The position numbers and the translations under genes are program-made. A DNA stretch of 15,154 nt from positions 1 to 15,154 of the forward strand of contig JASJHI010000440.1 of NCBI GenBank assembly GCA_033791105.1. Reading direction: 5' to 3'. Numbering within the stretch: position 1 is the stretch's first letter; each line of letters opens with the position of its first letter. The DNA is from JASJHI01 sp033791105. Lineage in GTDB: Bacteria; Actinomycetota; Acidimicrobiia; Acidimicrobiales; Ilumatobacteraceae. The notes under the pieces were generated by a model, which was given only the letters and a program-made list of their open reading frames with translations, made no database searches and was not told the origin of the DNA. Shown piece by piece: positions 7,257 through 12,811 of the stretch.

Positions 7257-7721
7257 TCAGCGTCCGACGAGGACGTCAGCGATCGTGCGCGACAAGCTGG
7301 TCGACAACGCGAGTTGCGTCTGGCTGCGACGCACGGTGGTGACCGCCGCGACGTGCTGCAACACGTCATGCAGATGGTCGTTCGACCGCGCGACGACCCG
7401 GCAGAGGAGGTCGCCCGAACCGGTGATCGTGTGGATCTCGAGGATCTGCGGGATCGCAGTGAGCGCCTGGACGGTCGCGTCGTGCGAACCCTGCACGATC
7501 TCGAGGGTGCAGAACGCCAGCACACCGAGTCCTGCCCCGACCGGGTCGACGTCTGGCCCGTACCCCGTGATCACACCGCTTGCCTCGAGCTGTGCGAGGC
7601 GTGAGTACGCCGTACCACGGGCGATCCCGGCGGCGGCGGCGAGTTGCACCACCGAAGTGCGGGGTTCTCGCCGGAGGTGCGCGATCAGGCGGAGGTCGAG
7701 TTCGTCGAGTGGGGTGGACAT
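7257..7721 (-). CDS. Lrp/AsnC family transcriptional regulator
   Basis: A 154-residue DNA-binding regulator, the standard family size. LDELDLRLIAHLRREPRTSV opens the winged helix-turn-helix, with the recognition part at about 22-52 (LAAAAGIARGTAYSRLAQLEASGVI). The C-terminal RAM effector/oligomerisation domain runs from about 68 to 145, including HTITGSGDLLCRVVARS, the usual ligand-pocket region. The open frame extends to 7835, but ATG 7721 is chosen because family members begin just before this LDxxD motif; a GAAGGAA lies some 13 nt upstream, rather far. The gene is divergent from the dioxygenase-like VOC gene, and AsnC-type regulators often control a divergent neighbour, so that gene is a plausible target. 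The ligand is probably an amino acid or related small molecule (family knowledge). Confidence 0.92.
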   Translation of the reverse strand: MSTPLDELDLRLIAHLRREPRTSVVQLAAAAGIARGTAYSRLAQLEASGVITGYGPDVDPVGAGLGVLAFCTLEIVQGSHDATVQALTAIPQILEIHTITGSGDLLCRVVARSNDHLHDVLQHVAAVTTVRRSQTQLALSTSLSRTIADVLVGR

Positions 7722-7871
7722 CGTGTTCAGTTGTTCCTTCCCGTGCCGCGCAAACTTGAACGATTTGCCATCACGTTCGGGTATCTGGGGAGCATTCGTT
7801 TGAACATCTTGCACTTCATCATCCGTTCTGTCCACTGTTGGGCAACATCAGGTGACGACATGGAGGACCGA
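7722..7871. promoter_or_regulatory. Divergent intergenic region, candidate AsnC-regulator control region
   Basis: This 150-bp gap holds two TTGAAC direct repeats (7756-7761 and 7800-7805) 44 bp apart, about four helical turns. It also holds an inverted pair GAACG (7758-7762) and CGTTC (7774-7778) with 11 bp between arms. These could be operator half-sites, but arms are short. The region is more A/T-rich than the surrounding genes. No convincing -10/-35 pair was found for either gene. Confidence 0.3.
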
Positions 7872-8534
7872 ATGCCCGCGTCAATGCTCAAGAAGGTCGA
7901 TCACATCGCGTATGCGTGTGAGCAGGGGTCGATCGAGAAGTGGGCGTGGTTCCACATCGAGGTCGAGGGCGGAACGTTGATCAACAGGATCGACGATGTC
8001 CGACCTGACGATCCCGACAGCAGCATGAAGATCTGGTGTATCGACTACGGCGAGTTCGGCGTTGCCTTGATCGAGGGCATCGACCGGAACACGACGTCTC
8101 AAGTATCGACGTTCGTCGAGCGCCACGGGGACCACTCGTGCCAACACGTCGCGTACGACACCCACGATCTCGCCGCGTTCCAGGCGCGGATGACCGAACT
8201 CGGGGGATCGCCGCGGGGTAAGACGCTCGTCCGCGACGACGGCTTCGGCACGCTCCGACAGATGTTCGCGCGTGGCTATTCCGCAGGCGACGCTGCGGAG
8301 GCATCGTTCCCCGAATACGTCGAACGGCCCGACGTCAGAGACGCGCCCGACGTCGGCGAGGTCGCGATCACCTTCTCGGAGGAGACCGGAAAGGGCTTCT
8401 ACGACCAGATCGAGAACGCCGTCGCCGAACACGACGAGGCCCCGTTCTTCGACTTCTCGCGAATGCCCGGCGACTGGGAGGTTCCCTCCGCTCGACCGAT
8501 CGAGACGCGCGAGGTCGCACTCAGCGCGAGCTGA
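7872..8534 (+). CDS. VOC-superfamily protein resembling the catalytic half of 4-hydroxyphenylpyruvate dioxygenase
   Basis: A 220-residue single-module protein. The order of motifs matches the iron-binding C-terminal half of 4-hydroxyphenylpyruvate dioxygenase: KKVDHIAYA supplies H11, CQHVAYDTHDLAAF supplies H92, and LRQMFARGY...FPEYVER supplies E148, aligned with the Glu of FFEIIQR. All three putative Fe(II) ligands are thus present, suggesting an active metal enzyme, though canonical HPPD is about 350 residues with an additional N-terminal half. ATG 7872 is chosen over the in-frame ATG 7860 because GGAGG (7862-7866) is 5 nt before it. The last 50 residues are acidic and unlike HPPD. It is divergent from an AsnC-type regulator. 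A role in aromatic amino or keto acid turnover is inference; a non-dioxygenase VOC role is possible. Confidence 0.8.
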   Translation: MPASMLKKVDHIAYACEQGSIEKWAWFHIEVEGGTLINRIDDVRPDDPDSSMKIWCIDYGEFGVALIEGIDRNTTSQVSTFVERHGDHSCQHVAYDTHDLAAFQARMTELGGSPRGKTLVRDDGFGTLRQMFARGYSAGDAAEASFPEYVERPDVRDAPDVGEVAITFSEETGKGFYDQIENAVAEHDEAPFFDFSRMPGDWEVPSARPIETREVALSAS

Positions 8535-8545
8535 CGCGCAGGGAA

Positions 8546-8576
8546 CCGAGTTGCGCGAACTTTCACGCGCGCTCGG
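8546..8576. terminator. Hairpin between convergent genes
   Basis: CCGAG (8546-8550) pairs with CTCGG (8572-8576) and GCGCG (8553-8557) with CGCGC (8566-8570), with a small internal TT/G mismatch and an 8-nt loop. It starts 12 nt after the VOC stop and overlaps the last codons of the kinase gene on the other strand, so it could end both transcripts. Confidence 0.45.
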
Positions 8577-9462
8577 CGATGAGGTCGGCCGCCTCGAGCA
8601 TCTGCCCGCCGACCGGTTGCATCCCGATGCGGGCGGCGAGCAGACCAGTCGCCACCCGTTCGACCACCCCCCACTCCCAAATGGCGGTCTCGTCCAGGTC
8701 GGTCATCGCGGCAAGCCGGCGCGAGCGGTCCCGCGGATCGCCGCACATCAACTCCACGGGGTCCTCGCGCATGATGATTCCGAGGTCGTACTCGGGTTCG
8801 GCGACCAGCCCGTCCGGGTCGACGAGCGCCCAGTCGTCACCGCGCTGCAACGCGTTCCACTCGTGGACGTCGCCGTGCACGAGTAGGGCTCGCTCGTCGT
8901 CATGTGCAGCGGCGCGGGATCGGGCGCAGGCGACGGCATGCTCGACGGCGCCCGTAGTACATGGCCGGTCGAGTTCGTCCCAGGACCTCACGACGTACGC
9001 CTCCAGCCAATCCGCCTTCTCACGCCCGGTCGGCAGGTCGAGCGAACGTGCAGGCTGCTGGAACGCTGCCGCCAGCCGGCAGAGGATGCGGTGGCGCTCC
9101 GAGAGTAGGAGCCCGACGTCGTGCATCGACGGCCCGAGCCGTTCGAGGAGCAGCGCGCCCCGCTCGACGTCGCTCCGGAGCAACCGGACGGCGCCACGAC
9201 CCTCGACTGCCTCGAGCGCGAGGACCTCGCGTCGCGCCGCGGCGGTCTCGCGCGGTACACACAACTTGAGGACGGCGGGTTCGCTGCCGCCCACGATGAC
9301 CGCTGCGACGAGCGCTTCGGTGGCGCAGTCGTACGTCGCACCGATCTCCATCTCCCACTCGTGCTCGAGCGAGGCGATCATCGTCGGCAGATCGCGCAAC
9401 CAGTCGTGGGCACCCGCGACGAGCGCCTTCTCGCGCACGACGTCCGGCACGGTCACCGCCAT
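8563..9462 (-). CDS. APH(6)-type aminoglycoside/hydroxyurea phosphotransferase homologue
   Basis: A 299-residue kinase-fold phosphotransferase related to streptomycin 6-phosphotransferases such as StrB. Visible features are AVLKLCVP with K66 as the probable nucleotide-binding lysine; GRGAVRLL (88-95), shared with StrB; the catalytic loop LLVHGDVHEWNAL (193-205) with D198 as catalytic base and N203 as metal ligand; and ALVDPDGLVAEPEYDLG (212-228) with D215 in the DFG-like position. The length fits the family (about 270-300). The frame extends upstream to 9993, but ATG 9462 is preferred. That ATG has no Shine-Dalgarno sequence and a TACGGT box 8 nt before it. It may phosphorylate an aminoglycoside or an unrelated cellular substrate; chromosomal homologues are common, and resistance cannot be assumed. 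Confidence 0.87.
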   Translation of the reverse strand: MAVTVPDVVREKALVAGAHDWLRDLPTMIASLEHEWEMEIGATYDCATEALVAAVIVGGSEPAVLKLCVPRETAAARREVLALEAVEGRGAVRLLRSDVERGALLLERLGPSMHDVGLLLSERHRILCRLAAAFQQPARSLDLPTGREKADWLEAYVVRSWDELDRPCTTGAVEHAVACARSRAAAHDDERALLVHGDVHEWNALQRGDDWALVDPDGLVAEPEYDLGIIMREDPVELMCGDPRDRSRRLAAMTDLDETAIWEWGVVERVATGLLAARIGMQPVGGQMLEAADLIAERA

Positions 9463-9470
9463 GTCACCCG

Positions 9471-9476
9471 ACCGTA
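9471..9476 (-). promoter_or_regulatory. Candidate leaderless -10 box for the kinase
   Basis: TACGGT on the minus strand matches TAnnnT and is 8 nt from ATG 9462, which would put the transcript start at or next to the start codon. No ribosome binding site is present. No clear -35. Confidence 0.35.
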
Positions 9477-9564
9477 GACGGGTCGATCCAACCGCCGATC
9501 CTCGATTCCCCCACCGTTCTGCGTGCACGATTTCGCGCCGAGCGGGAAGATCGGCACAAGTTTC

Positions 9565-9611
9565 GGGGCTTGGGGTGGTGGATTGCCGGGGTTGGGGGCT
9601 GGCGGGAAGGG
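9565..9611 (+). other. G-rich tract with quadruplex potential beside the acyl-CoA dehydrogenase stop
   Basis: The plus strand has G-runs at 9565-9568, 9572-9575, 9588-9591, 9594-9598, 9604-9606 and 9609-9611. The last four have loops of 2, 5 and 2 nt, meeting the G3+N1-7 quadruplex rule. The tract directly abuts the stop of the minus-strand acyl-CoA dehydrogenase gene, so the G-rich strand is the template strand. The rest of this 149-bp gap shows only the kinase start signal. Confidence 0.5.
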
Positions 9612-10868
9612 TCAGCCTTTGGCGCGACCTGAGTAGCCGAAGAGCTTGCCGGCAACCTTGCGGATCTGGATCTCCTCGGATCCCTCGGTGATGCGGTAAC
9701 GACGGTGGTGCCGGTAGATGTGCTCGAACGGCATCGCCCGGCTGTAGCCCATGCCGCCGCAGGTCTGCATCGCACGGTCGGCGGCGTCGCAGCAGAACCG
9801 GTTGCCCCGGTAATTGCACATCGCCACCTTGTCGGTGATCTCCATGTGGTCGATGCCCTCGTCGAGTTGCCACGCGGTCTTCCAGATCAGCGCCCGCAAC
9901 ATCTCGGCCTCGGTCGCCAGTTCGGCCAGGGGGAACTGGATCGCCTGGTTGGTCGAGAGTCGCTTGCCGAACGTGGTCCGCTGATTGGCCCACTCGACTG
10001 CGACGTCGATGCAGTGCATCCCGGCACCGAGTGAGGACGCGGCCTGACGAATCCGGTTCTCGTGCACGAACAGCTGCGCGGTCTGGAGACCACGGCCCTC
10101 CTCACCGAGGATGTCGGCGTTGCCGACCCGCACGTCGGTCAGCCGGACGTGCGCGTGGTCGGTCGGCATGTTGAACGTCCACATGAACTCCTCGACCGAA
10201 AATCCTGTGGAGTCGGTGGGCACGATGAAACAGGTGATGCCGTTTCCGTCGCCCGGCTCGCCGGAGGTGCGGGCGAACACGTAGTCGTGGCTGGCGTGGT
10301 GCAACCCGGTGTTCCAGTACTTCTCGCCGTTGATCACCCACTCGTCGCCATCGCGAACGGCGGTGGTCTCCATCCAGGTCGCGTCCGATCCGTGGAGCGG
10401 CTCGGTGAGTCCGAAGCCGATGCGGGCCTCACCGGCGAGCATCTTCGGAATCCACGTCTCCTGCTGCTCGGCGGTCCCGTATCGCTCCATCATCAGCACG
10501 GTGACGAGGTTGCCGACGATCGAGCTCTCGTTCTGGAGGTCGTTGTGCAGACCGAGTCCGCGGCGAGCGAGATGCTCGCGAACGATCGCCATGTCGAGGT
10601 TCGAGCCGCCCTTGCCACCGAACCGCTCGGGAAGCTGATATCGGTAGAACCCGGCCTCGTCGGCCGCCACGCGCATGCGGCGCAGCAGTGCCTCCCACTC
10701 GGCATTGGGGAGGCCGTCCCTGTGCCAGTCGGTGCGGCTGTCCTCGCGGCGATGGTCGAAGTAGCGGACGTTGTCGTCCTCTTGCTCCATCGGCTCGATG
10801 ACATCGACGATGAACTGGTCGAGGTCGTCCAGCAGCTGCTGTGTCGAATTCGGGATGGAAAAGTCCAT
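9612..10868 (-). CDS. Acyl-CoA dehydrogenase family protein
   Basis: A 418-residue FAD-dependent flavoenzyme that would form an alpha,beta double bond in an acyl-CoA thioester and pass electrons to an electron-transfer flavoprotein. The middle domain has the FAD/substrate signature GFGLTEPLHGSDA (151-163) and NGEKYWNTG (180-188). The C-terminal helical domain has TTFGKRL (298-304), QTCGGMGYSRAMPFEHIYR (368-386) and RITEGSEEIQIRKVAG (392-407). E395 occupies the position of the catalytic base of medium- and short-chain enzymes. The N-terminus carries a charged stretch (about 28-52, DDNVRYFDHRREDSRTDWHR) longer than in typical beta-oxidation enzymes and like the acyl-CoA dehydrogenase paralogues of degradative actinobacteria. 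ATG 10868 has no Shine-Dalgarno sequence, but a TACCGT box 7 nt before it. Acyl substrate unknown. Confidence 0.95.
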   Translation of the reverse strand: MDFSIPNSTQQLLDDLDQFIVDVIEPMEQEDDNVRYFDHRREDSRTDWHRDGLPNAEWEALLRRMRVAADEAGFYRYQLPERFGGKGGSNLDMAIVREHLARRGLGLHNDLQNESSIVGNLVTVLMMERYGTAEQQETWIPKMLAGEARIGFGLTEPLHGSDATWMETTAVRDGDEWVINGEKYWNTGLHHASHDYVFARTSGEPGDGNGITCFIVPTDSTGFSVEEFMWTFNMPTDHAHVRLTDVRVGNADILGEEGRGLQTAQLFVHENRIRQAASSLGAGMHCIDVAVEWANQRTTFGKRLSTNQAIQFPLAELATEAEMLRALIWKTAWQLDEGIDHMEITDKVAMCNYRGNRFCCDAADRAMQTCGGMGYSRAMPFEHIYRHHRRYRITEGSEEIQIRKVAGKLFGYSGRAKG

Positions 10869-10875
10869 GCGCGGG

Positions 10876-10881
10876 ACGGTA
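10876..10881 (-). promoter_or_regulatory. Candidate leaderless -10 box for the acyl-CoA dehydrogenase
   Basis: TACCGT on the minus strand lies 7 nt from ATG 10868 in the context GGTACCGTCCCGCGC-ATG. That spacing puts transcription start at the start codon; no ribosome binding site is present. Confidence 0.4.
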
Positions 10882-10894
10882 CCGCTGAGCCACC

Positions 10895-10912
10895 GCTCGG
10901 GATGAGCCGAGC
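10895..10912. terminator. Second hairpin downstream of the stress protein gene
   Basis: GCTCGG (10895-10900) and CCGAGC (10907-10912) form a perfect 6-bp stem with a 6-nt loop. It sits between the stronger hairpin at 10919-10951 and the candidate acyl-CoA dehydrogenase promoter, so it may be a second terminator or an upstream regulatory dyad. Confidence 0.35.
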
Positions 10913-10918
10913 TACCGC

Positions 10919-10951
10919 AATCCGTCGCCGAGCGATCTCTGGCGGCGGATT
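10919..10951 (-). terminator. Strong hairpin terminator candidate after the minus-strand universal stress protein gene
   Basis: AATCCGTCGCC (10919-10929) and GGCGGCGGATT (10941-10951) pair over 11 bp with a single non-Watson-Crick position and an 11-nt loop, starting 8 nt past the stop. No U-tract follows on the minus strand, as is usual in high-GC actinobacteria. Confidence 0.55.
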
Positions 10952-10959
10952 CTCAGCGG

Positions 10960-11790
10960 TCAGCCGTCGGCTGCCTGCGGCACGGCCGCCAGGTGCGGCG
11001 GGCGTATGAGGAGCACAGGGCATTGGGCCTGGCGCACGAACCCGGCGGCCGTCGACCCCACGACGAACCGGGCGAGGCCCGTCCTGCCATGAGTGCTGGC
11101 GACGATCAACGATGCGTCGATCGATGCCGCAAAGTCGGCGACCGCATCGTCGACGTGCCGGCTGTGCAGCACCTCGTGTTGCACGTCGTGGGCAGACTCC
11201 GCGCCCAGTCGCGCCGCCATTCGCGACGGATAGCCGGATTCACCGATGTCGGCCGGAACCCCCGCCCCTGCGTCGACGACCCCGACAACCCACGGCGTCG
11301 CACCGAGCTCGATTCCCCAGGCCGCCGCGAGTGGAAGCGCCGCCTCGGAGAGTTCGGAACCATCAACAGTGACCACGAGCGGGCCGTCGAACGCCGAGAC
11401 GGTCGCCTTCGGGCCGACAACGACGATCGGGCCGAACACGCGGTGCAACAGCTGCTCGGCGATGCTGCCGAGCAAGGCGGCGGATCGGCCGCGGCCGTGC
11501 GACGCCATCGTGAGCGTCGCGTCGGGTTGACTCTCGACGAGATCGGCAATCGCCGCGGCGACCCCGTTCGCCGCGAGGGACACGACCGGCTGGATCGCGA
11601 CGTCGCTCGCGCCGAGCCGCCCGATGCCGCCGTCGAGTCGCAACTTCGCGGCGTCGACCTCTCGGGGCTCGAAGACGACCTCGACGACATCGACGCGACC
11701 GTTGCAGCGGCGCGCGAGGGCGACGGCAACCTCGGCCGCCTGCCACGAAATAGCCGATCCGTCGACCGGGACGATCATGTGCTGAACCAT
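10960..11790 (-). CDS. Tandem-domain universal stress protein (degenerate ATP motifs)
   Basis: A 276-residue protein with two universal stress protein (UspA) domains, about 3-128 and 137-264. Each begins with the strand and loop IVPVDGS or VVTVDGS. The nucleotide-loop motif G-2x-G-9x-GS is imperfect in both: domain 1 has ASHGRGRSAALLGS, with Ala for the first Gly and eight instead of nine intervening residues; domain 2 has STHGRTGLARFVVGS, with Ser for the first Gly. ATP binding by domain 1 is therefore doubtful. ATG 11790 is chosen over upstream in-frame ATGs because AAGGAG ends 5 nt before it and the protein then starts just before the first strand. It is divergent from a second tandem USP gene. 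Such pairs are typical of stress or dormancy responses in actinobacteria; the exact role is unknown. Confidence 0.92.
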   Translation of the reverse strand: MVQHMIVPVDGSAISWQAAEVAVALARRCNGRVDVVEVVFEPREVDAAKLRLDGGIGRLGASDVAIQPVVSLAANGVAAAIADLVESQPDATLTMASHGRGRSAALLGSIAEQLLHRVFGPIVVVGPKATVSAFDGPLVVTVDGSELSEAALPLAAAWGIELGATPWVVGVVDAGAGVPADIGESGYPSRMAARLGAESAHDVQHEVLHSRHVDDAVADFAASIDASLIVASTHGRTGLARFVVGSTAAGFVRQAQCPVLLIRPPHLAAVPQAADG

Positions 11791-11850
11791 CACCACTCCT
11801 TCTGGGTCTGTCGGCATCATCATCGTCCGCCCAGGTCATCCGCGACGGAA

Positions 11851-11864
11851 GGGTCGTTCGTCCC
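11851..11864. promoter_or_regulatory. DosR-box-like imperfect palindrome midway between divergent stress genes
   Basis: GGGTCGTTCGTCCC matches its reverse complement at 10 of 14 positions and the core of the mycobacterial DosR motif (GGGACTWWAGTCCC) at 11 of 14. Its centre lies about 68 bp from each of the two start codons in the 135-bp divergent region, as expected for a shared operator. No DosR/DosS gene is in the window, so assignment is tentative. Confidence 0.35.
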
Positions 11865-11912
11865 GACGGCACGGCATGACGTTGGACCCCTCCCGGCGAG
11901 CCGCGACCGCCG

Positions 11913-11918
11913 TAGAAT
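11913..11918 (+). promoter_or_regulatory. Candidate leaderless -10 box for the plus-strand stress protein gene
   Basis: TAGAAT is a near-consensus -10 box, 7 nt before GTG 11926. There is no Shine-Dalgarno sequence, so the mRNA probably starts at the GTG. No recognisable -35 at 16-18 bp, which would suit activator-dependent control. Confidence 0.5.
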
Positions 11919-11925
11919 CGACACC

Positions 11926-12786
11926 GTGAGCACACAGTGGATCGTCGGTATCGACGGATCGGACCACGCTCGATCCGCCCTCCGGTGGGCGGCCGCGCAC
12001 GCCCCCGGCCGCACCGACGAGATTGTCGCGGTCGGCTCGTACCACGTTCCGATGTCGCTCTCGATTCTGATGGCCAAGCGCGCGTTCGATGTCGACCGCC
12101 TGGGCATCGAGGCGACGACCGCTCACGACATCGATGTCGCGCTCGCAGAGGAACCCGTCGGCGCCGAGGTGGCTTGCGTCTCCCGCGTCGTCGAGGGCAA
12201 GCCTGCTGCGACACTCGTCGAGCAGTGCTCCGACGTCGACCTTCTCGTCGTCGGCCAGCGCGGAGCCGACGCCGGCCGCCACTCCTCACTCGGATCGGTG
12301 AGCCGGTACTGCTCGACCCACGCCCCGACACCGGTCGCTGTCGTGCCGCCCGAATGGGCAAACGGCGAATGCCGATCGGTGGCCGTCGGTTTCGATGGCA
12401 GCCCGAACGCCGAACGAGCGCTTCGATGGGCGGTCGACTTCGCTCCGGCGGACGCCACCATCCGAGTGATCATCGCGATCGAGGTGACGCCCTGGCTCGT
12501 GGACGATCTCGTTCGCGCACGCTTCCCCGACGAGGTCGAGCGCGAGACGACACGCCTGGTCGCCAAACTCGACGGCCTCACCGATGATCCGCGGGTGCAA
12601 CATTGCGTCGTGCTCCAGGACGCCCGCGAGGCGCTCATCGAGGCGGCCGCCGATTCCGATCTCTTGGTCGTCGGCGCCCGCGGCCGCGGTGCGATCGCCA
12701 CGATGCTGCTCGGGTCGGTCACGAACTGGCTCCTCCATCACGCGATCTGCCCGACGGTCGTCATCCCCCAACCGCCCGCCGCCTGA
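11926..12786 (+). CDS. Tandem-domain universal stress protein (intact ATP motifs)
   Basis: A 286-residue protein with two UspA domains (about 4-142 and 150-282), opening with WIVGIDGSDHARSALRWAA and SVAVGFDGSPNAERALRWAV. Both have the exact ATP-binding pattern G-2x-G-9x-GS: G110-QR-G113 to G123-S124 in domain 1, and G250-AR-G253 to G263-S264 in domain 2. This predicts an ATP-binding stress protein, in contrast to its divergent neighbour. The frame is open far upstream, to 10993, but only from GTG 11926 does it read as protein of this family, and TAGAAT 7 nt before supports a leaderless start. The next gene begins 22 bp downstream on the same strand. Confidence 0.93.
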   Translation: MSTQWIVGIDGSDHARSALRWAAAHAPGRTDEIVAVGSYHVPMSLSILMAKRAFDVDRLGIEATTAHDIDVALAEEPVGAEVACVSRVVEGKPAATLVEQCSDVDLLVVGQRGADAGRHSSLGSVSRYCSTHAPTPVAVVPPEWANGECRSVAVGFDGSPNAERALRWAVDFAPADATIRVIIAIEVTPWLVDDLVRARFPDEVERETTRLVAKLDGLTDDPRVQHCVVLQDAREALIEAAADSDLLVVGARGRGAIATMLLGSVTNWLLHHAICPTVVIPQPPAA

Positions 12787-12787
12787 G

Positions 12788-12811
12788 CACCGCGGGTACG
12801 GTCCGCGGGTG
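12788..12811 (+). promoter_or_regulatory. Candidate leaderless start signal inside a short hairpin, before the Vps62-like gene
   Basis: TACGGT (12797-12802) fits TAnnnT and is 6 nt from GTG 12809. It sits in the loop of an inverted repeat whose arms, CACCGCGG (12788-12795) and CCGCGGGTG (12803-12811), pair apart from one bulged G. The hairpin could be an attenuating or terminating stem after the stress protein gene if read through, while a leaderless transcript would omit it. Confidence 0.3.

Noticed and set aside
9463..9993. N-terminal extension of the kinase frame up to 9993
   Set aside because: It runs through the end of the acyl-CoA dehydrogenase gene in another frame and through the G-rich gap; the kinase fold begins only after ATG 9462.
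10993..11925. N-terminal extension of the plus-strand USP frame
   Set aside because: It is antisense to the minus-strand USP gene and has no USP-like sequence before GTG 11926.
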